The position numbers and the translations under genes are program-made. Of a DNA stretch of 64,000 bases, positions 24,597-34,170 are shown piece by piece (position 1 is the stretch's first letter; the number at the start of each line of letters is the position of its first letter). The notes under the pieces are model-generated. The model searched no databases. It was not told the DNA's origin and worked only from the letters and a program-made list of their open reading frames with translations. The DNA is from CAZRKC01 sp964600665 (GTDB taxonomy: Bacteria; Bacillota; SLNR01): the NCBI GenBank assembly GCA_964600665.1, contig CAZRKC010000006.1:34247-98246 (forward strand), in the 5' to 3' direction.

Positions 24597-25850
24597 CTAT
24601 TGCAGAATCAAGGGAATCTTGCGGGGTGTCAAATCATAAATCAAATAAGCTATCCGCTCTTGTTTAAATCGGTCCAAATCCGGCTGATAGCGGGAAATGA
24701 TCTCCCCGGGTTCTAAGTTCATCTCCAGATACTGTCCGATTTTATCTGTTCCCATGACTTTGTCAAACATAACAATGGTCGTTGAGGTGCTCTTGGGGAT
24801 CACAAAATCACTTTTCAACTGCTTGGCAATGGCCAGTGCGTACATCCCTGCCCGGGCTGGGTTGAAGGTGTGATAATCGGTGATCTCCAAACGGACTCCC
24901 CCCCATGAACCCCGGGTGTCCGGATGATAGGTAATGCCTTTCAATCCCGCTGCGTTGAGGCGATCTGCAAACTCCTGACTATTGATCCCCGTTCCCCCGA
25001 TCCAGGTGAATTTATCCTGCTGTCCCACCCGTGTCCCCTCACCTAGCCCCGTTGCCATGTAGCCAAATGCGGATTGAAGATTCGGTATATTCGGTGATGT
25101 TTGCTTAAAGGGAAGTCCAGTATCTTGAAAGATCATATCCCGGGTATATCCTTCCATAGGGATCACGATCAAGGATGCCCCGATCTTACGATTGAAAAAA
25201 CGAGCCAATTCCCCCGCCGTCATTCCGTGGGCCATGGGCAGATTGTCGACGCCAACAAAAGTGATAAAACGATCTTCCAGGACCGCACCTTCCACAATCA
25301 GCCCACCCAACGGGTTGGGGCGGTCGAGAATGATAATGGGAATATCGTCACGCTGGGCCGCCACCATGCAGTAGTTCATGGTGGACATATAGGTGTATGT
25401 ACGTGCGCCAATATCTTGAATATCAAATACCAGGATATCCACCTTATCCAGCATCGCTGTAGTTGGTTTTCGGGTTGCACCGTAAAGACTATACACCGGA
25501 ATACCATATTCAGGATGGGTGTATGACTCCACATACGCACCCGCAGATGCGGTTCCATCGAGTCCATGTTCTGGCGCATACAACGCAGTCAGGTTGATAT
25601 CAGGATGTTGGTAAAAAATCGGGATGAGGCTTTCTCCAGTTTTTGTAACACCCGTTTGATTGGTCACTAAACCCACTCGTTTACCGGCAACCAAGTGAAG
25701 ATACTGATCTAAGAAAACTTCACTGCCCAAACGAAAAGTTACAATGGGGTCAGGGTCTGGCGGGTTGACAGGACTGCACCCGGTTACCATTAAAATCATT
25801 GCCAGCATCGCCACATAACAGGTTTTTATGGATGGTTTCACCTTCAACAC
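24597..25850 (-). CDS. DUF1343 lipoprotein, NamZ-like exo-beta-N-acetylmuramidase
   Basis: 417 residues. The lipobox MVTGC places lipidation at Cys25. The rest matches the DUF1343 family: GKRVGLVTNQTG, the YAPEHGLDG motif, DILVFDIQDIGARTYTYMSTM and ILDRPNPLGG. Family members such as NamZ of B. subtilis (GH171) release N-acetylmuramic acid from peptidoglycan fragments, so this is probably a surface enzyme of cell-wall turnover; substrate specificity is inferred. No muropeptide transporter or NagZ gene is adjacent. The first codon is uncertain (GTG at 25850, TTG at 25847) because both follow AGGAAGGACG closely. Confidence 0.88.
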   Translation of the reverse strand: MLKVKPSIKTCYVAMLAMILMVTGCSPVNPPDPDPIVTFRLGSEVFLDQYLHLVAGKRVGLVTNQTGVTKTGESLIPIFYQHPDINLTALYAPEHGLDGTASAGAYVESYTHPEYGIPVYSLYGATRKPTTAMLDKVDILVFDIQDIGARTYTYMSTMNYCMVAAQRDDIPIIILDRPNPLGGLIVEGAVLEDRFITFVGVDNLPMAHGMTAGELARFFNRKIGASLIVIPMEGYTRDMIFQDTGLPFKQTSPNIPNLQSAFGYMATGLGEGTRVGQQDKFTWIGGTGINSQEFADRLNAAGLKGITYHPDTRGSWGGVRLEITDYHTFNPARAGMYALAIAKQLKSDFVIPKSTSTTIVMFDKVMGTDKIGQYLEMNLEPGEIISRYQPDLDRFKQERIAYLIYDLTPRKIPLILQ

Positions 25851-25880
25851 CGTCCTTCCTGTATTGATTGAGTACCCGTT

Positions 25881-26531
25881 TCAATTTCTCTTCGCTTCGA
25901 CTTGTTGTTGGATCCACTCCGCCAATTCCTGAATTCCCGTCAGATCCCCTTTGCCGATTCGAAAGATGTGGATATCGGGTTGAATACCCTGAATTTCTGA
26001 CTCCACTTTCTCTATATCATAGTCCTGATAGTCCATCAGGTCCACTTTGTTCATCACGACTGCGCGAGAGTTCCGGAACATACCCGGATATTTCAATGGC
26101 TTGTCCTCTCCCTCCGGAATGGAGAGGACGGTGAGTTTAAAGTCTTCGCCCAGATCATATTCAGCCGGGCAGACCAAGTTTCCGATATTCTCGATAAAAA
26201 GAATATCCGGCAATTCCACAAGGTCGGCCATGACGCCGGCAATCATCTTAGCATCCAGGTGACAGCCCCCCATGGTATTAATCTGAATGGCCGGTACTTG
26301 AAGTTTGATAATCCGTTCTGCATCCCGACTGGTCTGAACATCCCCTTCAATCACGGCCACTGTATACTGCTTTTTCAGTACCGGAATCAATTTCTCCAGC
26401 ACCGACGTTTTTCCGGCACCAGGAGAACCGGTCATATTCACCACCAAGGTGCGTTTGCCAAAATGGGTTTTGAGCATCTGCGCCTGGGTGCGGTTATTCT
26501 CCAACACATGCGTCTTCATCTCAACTTTCAC
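25881..26531 (-). CDS. hypB: Hydrogenase nickel-incorporation GTPase HypB
   Basis: 216-residue GTPase that supplies nickel for [NiFe]-hydrogenase (or urease-like) maturation together with HypA. Seen: P-loop GSPGAGKTS (35-43), metal-binding Cys90-His91 in GGCHLDA, the switch region ENIGNLVCPAEYDLG, and NKVD. The His-rich N-terminal nickel store of some HypBs is absent. No hypA, other hyp genes or hydrogenase structural genes are in the window, so this is an isolated copy with its own promoter. It lies beside, and in the same direction as, a metal-efflux ATPase. Confidence 0.95.
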   Translation of the reverse strand: MKVEMKTHVLENNRTQAQMLKTHFGKRTLVVNMTGSPGAGKTSVLEKLIPVLKKQYTVAVIEGDVQTSRDAERIIKLQVPAIQINTMGGCHLDAKMIAGVMADLVELPDILFIENIGNLVCPAEYDLGEDFKLTVLSIPEGEDKPLKYPGMFRNSRAVVMNKVDLMDYQDYDIEKVESEIQGIQPDIHIFRIGKGDLTGIQELAEWIQQQVEAKRN

Positions 26532-26580
26532 GATACCAGCTCCTCGTCAGATAATGATGCCGACCAACGGCATTAACTTG

Positions 26581-26609
26581 ATAGTAGCACGCACAATTCT
26601 GAGTGTCAA
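26581..26609 (-). promoter_or_regulatory. Promoter of hypB
   Basis: Minus strand: -35 TTGACA (26604-26609, perfect), 17-nt spacer, -10 TACTAT (26581-26586) preceded by TGC (extended). It lies directly after the cadA terminator. Confidence 0.8.
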
Positions 26610-26610
26610 G

Positions 26611-26636
26611 AAAACCGCCCCGGTACACCGGGGCGG
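26611..26636 (-). terminator. Terminator of cadA
   Basis: 9-bp GC-rich stem CCGCCCCGG/CCGGGGCGG with a 4-nt loop, followed on the minus strand by UUUU (26611-26614), 7 nt after the cadA stop codon. Confidence 0.85.
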
Positions 26637-26643
26637 TCAAGGC

Positions 26644-28821
26644 TTAGGTTCGATATCGCATCAGGCGCATGCCGTTGATAATCACGACCAATGCCGCACC
26701 CGTATCAGCAAATACAGCCATCCACAAATTTGCCATCCCGAGAAATGTGAGTAGCAAGAAGACGCCTTTCACACCAACTGAGAAAACGATGTTCTGTTTG
26801 ATGATGGCAACGGTTTGACGGCTTAGACTCACCCCGTACTCCAATTTCTCCAGATCGTCCCCCATCAGTGCGATATCGGCTGTTTCAAGGGCAGCATCTG
26901 TCCCCGCAGCTCCCATGGCAATTCCCACAGTTGCTAAAGCGAGCGCGGGTGCATCATTGACTCCATCGCCAACCATCGCAACTTGTCCGTGACGCTGTAG
27001 CAAATCCTGCATGGCAGCTACTTTATCCTCTGGCATCAATTCTGCACGGACCTCATCAACTCCCACGTTTTCCGCCACAGCACGGGCCGCCTGCATATGG
27101 TCTCCGGTCAACATCACCGTATGTGTAACACCCGCCTTTCGGAGTCTTTCGATAGCCCGGGCAGCCTGGGGTCGGATCTGGTCCATCACAGCAATCAATC
27201 CCAATACCCGATTGTCTGCATATAGGGCAACCACCGTGCGCCCTTGCTGGTGGAATTCTTCCATGGCGAGGGTGAGCTCTGGGGGTACGCCGCCTGAGAA
27301 ATCAGTTAATACCCGGGGTCCCGATACGCCGTAGTGAACACCTTTTACATTCCCCTCGACTCCCATACCGGGTCGTGACATGAATTCTGTGACCTCTTGC
27401 AGTTGCAGATGGTGCTCCTCTGCCGACTGCAGGATGGCTGCACCAATGGGGTGCTCTGAATAACGCTCCAAAGACGCCGCCAATACCAGGACATCCGATG
27501 TTGTATAACCGGGTGCCGGAATCACCGATTCCACCACGGGTCGCCCTTCTGTCAAAGTTCCCGTCTTATCAAAGGCCATGGTCGTGATAGATCCCAGTGC
27601 TTCCAAAAAAGCGCCTCCCTTAATCAGCACACCGCTGCGAGAAGCACTCCCAATCGCAGACACGATTGAGACCGGCGTGGAGATCACTAAGGCACACGGG
27701 CAGGAAATGACCAGCAAAACCAGCGCTTTGTAAAACCAGGGGTCAAAAGGCTGATTTAGTAGAACCACCGGAATCAATACCACCAATGCCGCTGCTGCGA
27801 TTACCAACGGCGTATAATATCGGGCAAATACATCGACAAGCTGCTGGGACGGGGCTTTTTGTGCTTGCGCTTCCTCCACCATATGCATGATTCGGCCAAT
27901 GGTGTTGTCCTTGGAAAGGCGGGTAACGTAAACCTCCAGAGCACCTGCCCCATTCACTGTACCGGCAAATACCTCTTCTCCCAAGGTTCTTTCCACCGGC
28001 ATGGGCTCACCTGTCACTGAAGACTGATCGATGGTGCTCAAACCCCTTGTGATGGTGCCATCCATCGGAATCCGTTCCCCTGGCTTAATCAGAATATGAT
28101 CTCCCACTGCCAGGTCTTCAACGGCCAGCATGAATTCGACTCCATCCCGTATCACCAGCGCTTCCGGTGGAGCCAGTTCCATCAGTGCACGGACTGAACG
28201 CCGGGTTCGATCCATACTGAAAGCTTGTAAGGTATTGCCCAAAGAAAACAGAAATACCACGACAGCCGCTTCATGCCATTCCCCAATGGCCGCAGCTCCT
28301 ACTGCAGCAATGGTCATTAGAAAATTCATATCCGGTGCAAGTGCTTTCAATGAAAAAATCCCGATTCGCACCACATGGTATCCACCAATGATCATGCTGA
28401 TCACATACATGGGAATGATCCACGCATCGGCAACACCAGCGTTGTTCAATATGAACGCCAAAGTGAGAATCAACCCGGCAACTGCCGTCATTCGGGTCTT
28501 TGGCTCACTCCAAACTGACGGGGCATCAATTTTCCGATCCCCTTCACGAACAACCTGCCCCCGATATCCGGATGCCTGCACTACCTGCAAAACAGCCGAA
28601 ACCGGTGCTTCATGGACCACGGTCATGATCCCTGCTCCAAAATTCATCTGCACAGACTCCACACCGGTTGTCTGAGCAACGCGTTTTTCTAGCTTGGCTG
28701 CGCAGTTGGCACAGTCAAGCCCACTGATGCGAATGCGAGTCGTTCTGCGTGTCTCATCCCCAACTGATTGATGACTCCCATCGATGTTGCCAACGCTGAT
28801 CGTGGCGATGGATTGTTCCAT
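26644..28821 (-). CDS. cadA: Heavy-metal-translocating P1B-type ATPase (CadA/ZntA type)
   Basis: 725 residues: one N-terminal metal-binding domain with GLDCANC (Cys37, Cys40), eight membrane helices, the CPC motif in SCPCALVIS, the phosphorylation site DKTGTLTEG, the HP motif in SEHPIG and the hinge GDGVNDAPAL. CPC with MGAAGTDAALETADIALM is the pattern of Zn/Cd/Pb pumps (P1B-2) rather than copper pumps. It exports divalent metal ions across the cytoplasmic membrane. The gene directly follows a CadC-like ArsR repressor gene (24 nt), which should induce it when metal is in excess. Confidence 0.93.
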   Translation of the reverse strand: MEQSIATISVGNIDGSHQSVGDETRRTTRIRISGLDCANCAAKLEKRVAQTTGVESVQMNFGAGIMTVVHEAPVSAVLQVVQASGYRGQVVREGDRKIDAPSVWSEPKTRMTAVAGLILTLAFILNNAGVADAWIIPMYVISMIIGGYHVVRIGIFSLKALAPDMNFLMTIAAVGAAAIGEWHEAAVVVFLFSLGNTLQAFSMDRTRRSVRALMELAPPEALVIRDGVEFMLAVEDLAVGDHILIKPGERIPMDGTITRGLSTIDQSSVTGEPMPVERTLGEEVFAGTVNGAGALEVYVTRLSKDNTIGRIMHMVEEAQAQKAPSQQLVDVFARYYTPLVIAAAALVVLIPVVLLNQPFDPWFYKALVLLVISCPCALVISTPVSIVSAIGSASRSGVLIKGGAFLEALGSITTMAFDKTGTLTEGRPVVESVIPAPGYTTSDVLVLAASLERYSEHPIGAAILQSAEEHHLQLQEVTEFMSRPGMGVEGNVKGVHYGVSGPRVLTDFSGGVPPELTLAMEEFHQQGRTVVALYADNRVLGLIAVMDQIRPQAARAIERLRKAGVTHTVMLTGDHMQAARAVAENVGVDEVRAELMPEDKVAAMQDLLQRHGQVAMVGDGVNDAPALALATVGIAMGAAGTDAALETADIALMGDDLEKLEYGVSLSRQTVAIIKQNIVFSVGVKGVFLLLTFLGMANLWMAVFADTGAALVVIINGMRLMRYRT

Positions 28822-28845
28822 TCCATAAACCCTCCTGTAATCTCT

Positions 28846-29202
28846 TTATGAATGCTTCACATGCTCCAAACCTTGTGCGAAAAGTCCGCTGATATGCTCA
28901 TCATCCAGGGAATAATACACAGTCTTACCAGATTTCCGAAATTTCGCGAGGCGGACATTCCGTAAGATCCGCAGTTGATGAGACACCGCCGACTGGCTCA
29001 TCTCCAAAACAGCTGCCAAATCACAGACACATACTTCCTGCAATGAGAGAAAATGCATGATCCGGATTCGTGTGGGGTCACCTAGAATTTTGAATATTTC
29101 CGATAACCCCAATACATCCCCATTGGACAATTGATGTTGCCGGAGAGAGAATATTGTTTCCGGATGGATCTGCGTGACTTCACAGCGATTCATGTCGGCC
29201 AT
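28846..29202 (-). CDS. cadC: ArsR/SmtB-family metal-sensing repressor, CadC-like
   Basis: 118-residue winged-helix repressor. Residues align by number with S. aureus CadC: Cys7, Cys58 and Cys60 (VCVCDL) for the alpha3N cadmium/lead site, and Asp101, His103, His114 with His117 in place of Glu117 for the alpha5 zinc site. So it probably senses Cd/Pb/Zn and releases DNA when loaded. Recognition helix SQSAVSHQLRILR. ATG with GGGGAG 8 nt upstream. Its promoter carries a palindrome over the start region, supporting autoregulation of cadC-cadA. Confidence 0.92.
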   Translation of the reverse strand: MADMNRCEVTQIHPETIFSLRQHQLSNGDVLGLSEIFKILGDPTRIRIMHFLSLQEVCVCDLAAVLEMSQSAVSHQLRILRNVRLAKFRKSGKTVYYSLDDEHISGLFAQGLEHVKHS

Positions 29203-29217
29203 CTACACTACTCCCCT

Positions 29218-29239
29218 CATATGAATATATGCTCATATG
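29218..29239 (-). promoter_or_regulatory. CadC/ArsR operator
   Basis: Inverted repeat CATATGA-N8-TCATATG (29218-29224, 29233-29239) located directly downstream of the -10 box. It fits the imperfect TGAA-N-TTCA class of ArsR/SmtB operators. Confidence 0.75.
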
Positions 29240-29240
29240 T

Positions 29241-29269
29241 ATTATATAAAAATATGAATCCCCTGTCTA
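29241..29269 (-). promoter_or_regulatory. Promoter of cadC-cadA
   Basis: Minus strand: -35 TAGACA (29264-29269), 17-nt spacer, -10 TATAAT (29241-29246). Confidence 0.85.
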
Positions 29270-29280
29270 TCCCCAAAAAG

Positions 29281-29328
29281 AAAAAAAGCACCTGCAGGTG
29301 TCAGATTCTTGTCTGACAGCTGAGGTGC
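29281..29328 (-). terminator. Terminator of the RND efflux operon
   Basis: Minus strand: two-part stem GCACCT...AGGTGC (29323-29328/29288-29293) and TGTCAG...CTGACA (29313-29318/29299-29304) followed by seven U (29281-29287). It lies about 15 nt after the tetR-type gene. Confidence 0.85.
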
Positions 29329-29342
29329 CCAGTGCTTTTCGC

Positions 29343-29930
29343 TTACGATTTCAATCCGTATAAAATCAGCGCGGCTGTGTCCCGTGCAGTACCGGCCAGG
29401 TCCAAATCGTCCGTTTCTTCAAAAATCAGATTAGCACCCAAGGAATTGAGAATTCCGATTAACATCCATGCAGTCAGATTGGCTCCGCATGGCCGAATCT
29501 CGCCGTTTTGAATCGCATGATCCAAATGATAAACGAGTTCCCGATGAATCAGAATGCGAGTTTCGATAAATGTTTCCTTGACACTATCACTAATGCTGTC
29601 CGGATGGAGCATAGCCAGCCGCGCCAGATTTCGGTGACGAAAGGCAAATGACAAATGCATCTCCACCAACGCACACAGACGCTGGTCAATGGGAGCCGGT
29701 CTATTCATGGCCGTTCGAATCTCGCCTAAATAGAGATCCATACCTGCTCGGACCATTTCCAAAAATAGCTGTTCTTTGGTGGAAAAGTATTGATAGATCG
29801 TTCCTTTTCCAATGCCTGCAACCTGAGCGATTTCTTCCACACGGGCATTATGAAATCCCTTTTCCGAAAAAACTTGCACCGCAGCACCTAGAATGAGATG
29901 ACGTTTACCGGTATCAACCGTGCTTACCAT
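29343..29930 (-). CDS. TetR/AcrR-family repressor of the adjacent efflux operon
   Basis: 195 residues: N-terminal helix-turn-helix (about 10-55, with EKGFHNARVEEIAQVAGIGKGTIYQYFS) and a variable ligand-binding helical domain. The start codon overlaps the last codons of the RND gene by 7 nt, so it is the last gene of the adaptor-pump-regulator operon. An 18-bp TetR-type palindrome lies on the operon promoter (34171-34188), the expected autoregulation. Ligand unknown. Confidence 0.92.
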   Translation of the reverse strand: MVSTVDTGKRHLILGAAVQVFSEKGFHNARVEEIAQVAGIGKGTIYQYFSTKEQLFLEMVRAGMDLYLGEIRTAMNRPAPIDQRLCALVEMHLSFAFRHRNLARLAMLHPDSISDSVKETFIETRILIHRELVYHLDHAIQNGEIRPCGANLTAWMLIGILNSLGANLIFEETDDLDLAGTARDTAALILYGLKS

Positions 29931-32900
29931 GTGCCGTCACGCCCTTCCGATGGAATTGCTTTTCTGGTTCGATCCCAACGTCGCCCTAAATCGTCAAAAA
30001 TTGAATACGTCACCGGAACAATAAACAAAGTCAGCAATGTGGATGCCACCAGACCACCAATGACCACCGTGGAAAGGGGTGCCAAAAGCTCTGCACCGGC
30101 ACCAATCCCCAGCGCCATGGGGAATAAGGCCAGGACTGTCGTCAAGGTTGTCATCAGGATCGGCCGGAGGCGGGTACCACCTGCATTGATAATCGCCGTG
30201 GTCCGCTCTTCACCATTCTCTCTGAGTTGATTGATGTAATCGACTAAGACAATCGCATTATTGACCACGATTCCAGCCAGCATGATAATCCCGATGACGG
30301 ATGCCACATTGATGGTTCGTCCGGTAATAGCTAAGCTCATGGTCACACCCACCAGGGCAAATGGTACCGAGAACATGATCGTCAACGGATGCACTAATGA
30401 TTCGAATTGGGACGCCATCACCATATAAACCAATACCAGGGCCAAAACAAATGCAAATGCCAGATTCCCAAAAGCATCCCACATCTCTTGATTCTGACCG
30501 CCATACTCAATGGAATATCCTTCAGGCAGATTCAGCTCGGCTAATGTCCCTTGGATTTCTTTTGTCACGCTATTTAAATCCCGGCCAAATACATCAACAC
30601 TAACCTCTACAATGCGAGATTGACCCTCCCGGGCGATACTGATCGGTCCGACATCATATTTGAAAGTGGCGATATCACTGAGGGGTACGGTTGTTCCTAG
30701 TGGAGTGGTCACCGGCAGCCACATGAGATCCTGCGCTACCTGTATGCTTTCCGGTTCCAATTGCACCACCACATCGATCTCATCCCCTGATACTTTATAA
30801 CGGGTTGCGGTCTGACCGCTTAATGCCGATCGAATCGCCAGTGCGGCTTGATACACCGTCATCCCCATGGTCGCAGCTTTATCCCGCTCCACGATAATCT
30901 GCATTTCCGGTCTGCCTTCTCCCACGCTACTGGAGACTTCCCGCGTACCCGGAACCGCTTCAATCCGTGCCACAGAGTCTTCTGCCAGGTCCTTGAGCAG
31001 ATCCAAGTCGTCCCCTTTAATCTTCACGACAATGGGATCTCCGCCAAATCCACCACCCATCATCATCATATCTGTTTCCCGCACATTGAACTCAGCACCT
31101 GGAATTAAAGCAATTTTTCCCCGGAGTTCCTCCACAACTTCGGAAGTTCGCCGGTCTCGTTCCGCAAGCGTGACCAACTTTACATCCACTGTCGCCCGGT
31201 TGGGACTACTGCTTCCGCCCATCATGCTCAACCCGCCGCTGCCCACATTCATAAAAATAGTGTCCAGTTCAGGCACCGTGCGTACAATGGCTGCAACTTT
31301 CTCTGCAATCTCATGGGTATCTGTCAAACGGGAACCCGCCGGTAAACGAATACTGACGCTGAGCCGGCCTTGATCCACGGTAGGTAAAAATTCAGCGCCA
31401 ATAAATGTTACCATGGCAGCTCCCAGTACAAACAGCAATACCCCAATGGCCACAAACACCTTCCGGTGTCGGAGCGCCCATCTTAGTTGCTTTTGATACC
31501 ACTGAACCAACCGCAAGTACATTCCAGCCTTGGTTTCTACTCGGGGTCGGCCGCGTAACATACGGGACGATAGCATGGGAATCAAAGTCAGGGACACAGT
31601 GAGAGACATCAAGAGGGAGAAAATGACTGTTAATGCCAGCTCTTTAAATATGATGGAGGCAAGCCCTTGCACATAAACAACTGGCAGAAACACCACCACC
31701 GTCGTTAGGGTTGAGGCAATGATGGCTGTTCCGACTTCCTTACTCCCTAATTGGGCTGCTTCAATGGGGGGATATCCCTCTTGACGATAACGGAAAATAC
31801 TTTCCAAAACTACAATGGCATTGTCAACCAGCATTCCGACCCCCAGGGCAAGACCCCCCAAAGACAACATATTTAAGGTCAATCCTGCAAAATGGATCAA
31901 AATGAAGGTGGTAATGATGGATATTGGAATCGAGATTCCAATGATCATAGTCGTACGGAAGCTACGCAAAAACAAAAACAGAACCAGCACCGCCAGAAAT
32001 CCACCATAGAGTGCGGAATTGGTGAGAACACTGATGGATCTTTCCACAAATACAGATTGATCAAAAATCGTATTATATGTGATGGCCGGTGTCTCCGCAT
32101 TCAGCTTGACCAGTTCTTGTTTCACTAAACGCGCGACCCGGACTGTATTGGCATTGGTCTGTTTTTGAATTGAGATAGACACACTGGGCTCGCCATTCAT
32201 AAAGGCAAACTGGGTCTGATCCCGGTAGTCATCCTTGACTTCCGCCACATCCCCCAGGCGCACGATAAATCCCTGAGTGCTCATGATTGGAATTTGCGCA
32301 ATCTCCTCGACAGATTGAAAAATACCGACGGTTCGTAACAAGAGTTCAGTCCGCCCATCTTCAATGGTTCCTCCAGGAAGATTCAAATTCTGGGCAGCCA
32401 GTGCCTGAACGACCGAACTGGTGGAAATACCGTAGCCATACATGGCCTCCGGATGGAGATTGACTTGAATTACCCGGTCCAAACCCCCACTGATACTGAC
32501 AGATGCCACACCATCCAACCGTTCCAAACGCCCCTTGACGACATCACTGCCGAATTTCTTGATTGCAGCCAGGTCATCTGACCCCCCCATGCCAATCTGC
32601 ATCACCGGCATCATGGAAGGATCAAATTTAAACACCAGTGGCGAACCCGCTTCTGCAGGCAGGATCCGTCGAATCAAATCCAATTTCTCCCGCATCTGGA
32701 GTGTCGCAAAATCCATATTGGTATTCCAGTTGAATTCGATGATCACTAGCGATACCCCGCTGGAAGTCGTCGAACTGATGGACTCAACATTGTTGACCGT
32801 GCCGAGGGTTTCTTCCAGCGGTCGGGTCACTAAATTTTCAATCTCTTCCGGACCGGCGCCTTCATAAACGGTATATACGGCAGCGACTGGAAAGTTCATC

Positions 32901-33016
32901 TCCGGCAACAAATCAATCGAAAGTCTGCTAAGGGACACGGCACCCAACAGCATCGACAGTAAAATCAGCATCACGATCGTCACCGGATGCTTGATGGCAT
33001 AGTCAGCAAGTCTCAT
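29924..33016 (-). CDS. RND-family efflux transporter (HAE1/AcrB-like)
   Basis: Proton-driven multidrug or metabolite efflux pump of 1030 residues: membrane helix 1 near the N terminus (PVTIVMLILLSMLLG), two large extracellular domains, and helix clusters around 330-530 and 860-1020. The family motif GVGMLVDNAIVVLESIFR (around helix 4, with the acidic proton-relay residue) is present. ATG at 33016 follows GGAGGG; a TTG at 33031 lies upstream of that site. It overlaps the adaptor gene by 4 nt. No outer-membrane channel gene is present, as is usual for Bacillota RND pumps. Confidence 0.94.
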   Translation of the reverse strand: MRLADYAIKHPVTIVMLILLSMLLGAVSLSRLSIDLLPEMNFPVAAVYTVYEGAGPEEIENLVTRPLEETLGTVNNVESISSTTSSGVSLVIIEFNWNTNMDFATLQMREKLDLIRRILPAEAGSPLVFKFDPSMMPVMQIGMGGSDDLAAIKKFGSDVVKGRLERLDGVASVSISGGLDRVIQVNLHPEAMYGYGISTSSVVQALAAQNLNLPGGTIEDGRTELLLRTVGIFQSVEEIAQIPIMSTQGFIVRLGDVAEVKDDYRDQTQFAFMNGEPSVSISIQKQTNANTVRVARLVKQELVKLNAETPAITYNTIFDQSVFVERSISVLTNSALYGGFLAVLVLFLFLRSFRTTMIIGISIPISIITTFILIHFAGLTLNMLSLGGLALGVGMLVDNAIVVLESIFRYRQEGYPPIEAAQLGSKEVGTAIIASTLTTVVVFLPVVYVQGLASIIFKELALTVIFSLLMSLTVSLTLIPMLSSRMLRGRPRVETKAGMYLRLVQWYQKQLRWALRHRKVFVAIGVLLFVLGAAMVTFIGAEFLPTVDQGRLSVSIRLPAGSRLTDTHEIAEKVAAIVRTVPELDTIFMNVGSGGLSMMGGSSSPNRATVDVKLVTLAERDRRTSEVVEELRGKIALIPGAEFNVRETDMMMMGGGFGGDPIVVKIKGDDLDLLKDLAEDSVARIEAVPGTREVSSSVGEGRPEMQIIVERDKAATMGMTVYQAALAIRSALSGQTATRYKVSGDEIDVVVQLEPESIQVAQDLMWLPVTTPLGTTVPLSDIATFKYDVGPISIAREGQSRIVEVSVDVFGRDLNSVTKEIQGTLAELNLPEGYSIEYGGQNQEMWDAFGNLAFAFVLALVLVYMVMASQFESLVHPLTIMFSVPFALVGVTMSLAITGRTINVASVIGIIMLAGIVVNNAIVLVDYINQLRENGEERTTAIINAGGTRLRPILMTTLTTVLALFPMALGIGAGAELLAPLSTVVIGGLVASTLLTLFIVPVTYSIFDDLGRRWDRTRKAIPSEGRDGTW

Positions 33017-34149
33017 AGGGGATCCCTCCAACCCTGGACTTTGACCTCTGCTTGATGGGAGAGGTATTGTTGACCAACCACCACAACCAGATCACCTGCT
33101 ATGATACCAGAGGTGATTTCAATGGATTCGTTCGTGGAAAATCCAGTTGTTACTTCCCGCTCCACGGCTATATTTCCTTGAACCACATACACCACCTGTT
33201 TACCCATACGCACTAACACCGCTTCTTTGGGAATCAACAAAACATCCTCGTAAGTTTCAACAGGAATTTCTGCCTGGGCAAACATTCCGATTTTCAACCC
33301 CTGCTGACTGTAAGAACCGCCTTTTTCTGCTCCACCTAAGCGAATCCGGACCTTATACCCCCGGGTCATGGCATCGATGATGGGGCTGATGGTAGATACT
33401 TCTCCCCGCAATGGGTATTCAGAGAAAGACCGAACATGGATCATCACTTCCTGGCCAACGGTAATCTGATTGATTTGATTCTCAAAAACAGTGATATCCA
33501 CATACATGACACTCATGTCCACCAGGACCATCACGGGATTGCCGGCTGCTGCGATTCCATGGCGAACCGCATTGACAATGGCAACAGTACCTGCTGCCGG
33601 GGCTTTGACAATATAATTTTCTTTTTGAGCTTTAGCCTGTGCCAATGCTGTCTGGACTTGGGTCAACTGAGACGAAATTGCCTGCATCTCAGTCAATAGA
33701 GACGCCAACCGTTGCGCTGGTTCCAGCGGATTTTCCGGAAGCGGATCAGGCACTCCCAGCAAGGACTGAATTTCTGCTTCAATTTCAGCCGTCCGCAGAA
33801 TCATGGTTCGTGATGCAGATTCCAATTGTTTGATCTGCGCACTGATGACCGCATCATCCATAACCAACAGGACCTGGTTCTTTTTGACGGTATCCCCGAG
33901 TTTGACCCGCACCTCTTTCACATAACCGCTGACTAAAGAAACCACCGGGATCTCCCCAGCCGACATCACCCGCCCGCTGAAACGGGCAGACGAAGACAGG
34001 TCTCCTGTCGCTGCAGTGTGGACCATGACGGGAATCGGTGCTGGCTCTTCATTCTCGATCACCTTTTTTTGGATCAAGCTGCATCCAGTTAGACATCCAC
34101 TTAATAAAAGTATGAGAATGACTTTCGCAATGTGGTTGGTTTTACCCAT
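33013..34149 (-). CDS. RND efflux periplasmic-adaptor-type (HlyD/MFP) lipoprotein
   Basis: 378 residues with a lipoprotein signal (LTGC, lipid Cys23), a biotinyl-lipoyl-like half-motif (GYVKEVRVKLGDTVKKNQVL, about 73-93), a coiled-coil hairpin (about 105-165, rich in Q/E/A), the second lipoyl half (VKAPAAGTVAIVN) and beta-barrel domains. It should connect to the RND pump encoded next (4-nt overlap). In a single-membrane cell it would reach into the wall; this is inferred. AGGAGGATTC ribosome site. Confidence 0.92.
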   Translation of the reverse strand: MGKTNHIAKVILILLLSGCLTGCSLIQKKVIENEEPAPIPVMVHTAATGDLSSSARFSGRVMSAGEIPVVSLVSGYVKEVRVKLGDTVKKNQVLLVMDDAVISAQIKQLESASRTMILRTAEIEAEIQSLLGVPDPLPENPLEPAQRLASLLTEMQAISSQLTQVQTALAQAKAQKENYIVKAPAAGTVAIVNAVRHGIAAAGNPVMVLVDMSVMYVDITVFENQINQITVGQEVMIHVRSFSEYPLRGEVSTISPIIDAMTRGYKVRIRLGGAEKGGSYSQQGLKIGMFAQAEIPVETYEDVLLIPKEAVLVRMGKQVVYVVQGNIAVEREVTTGFSTNESIEITSGIIAGDLVVVVGQQYLSHQAEVKVQGWRDPL

Positions 34150-34170
34150 CGTGAATCCTCCTATTCGTGC

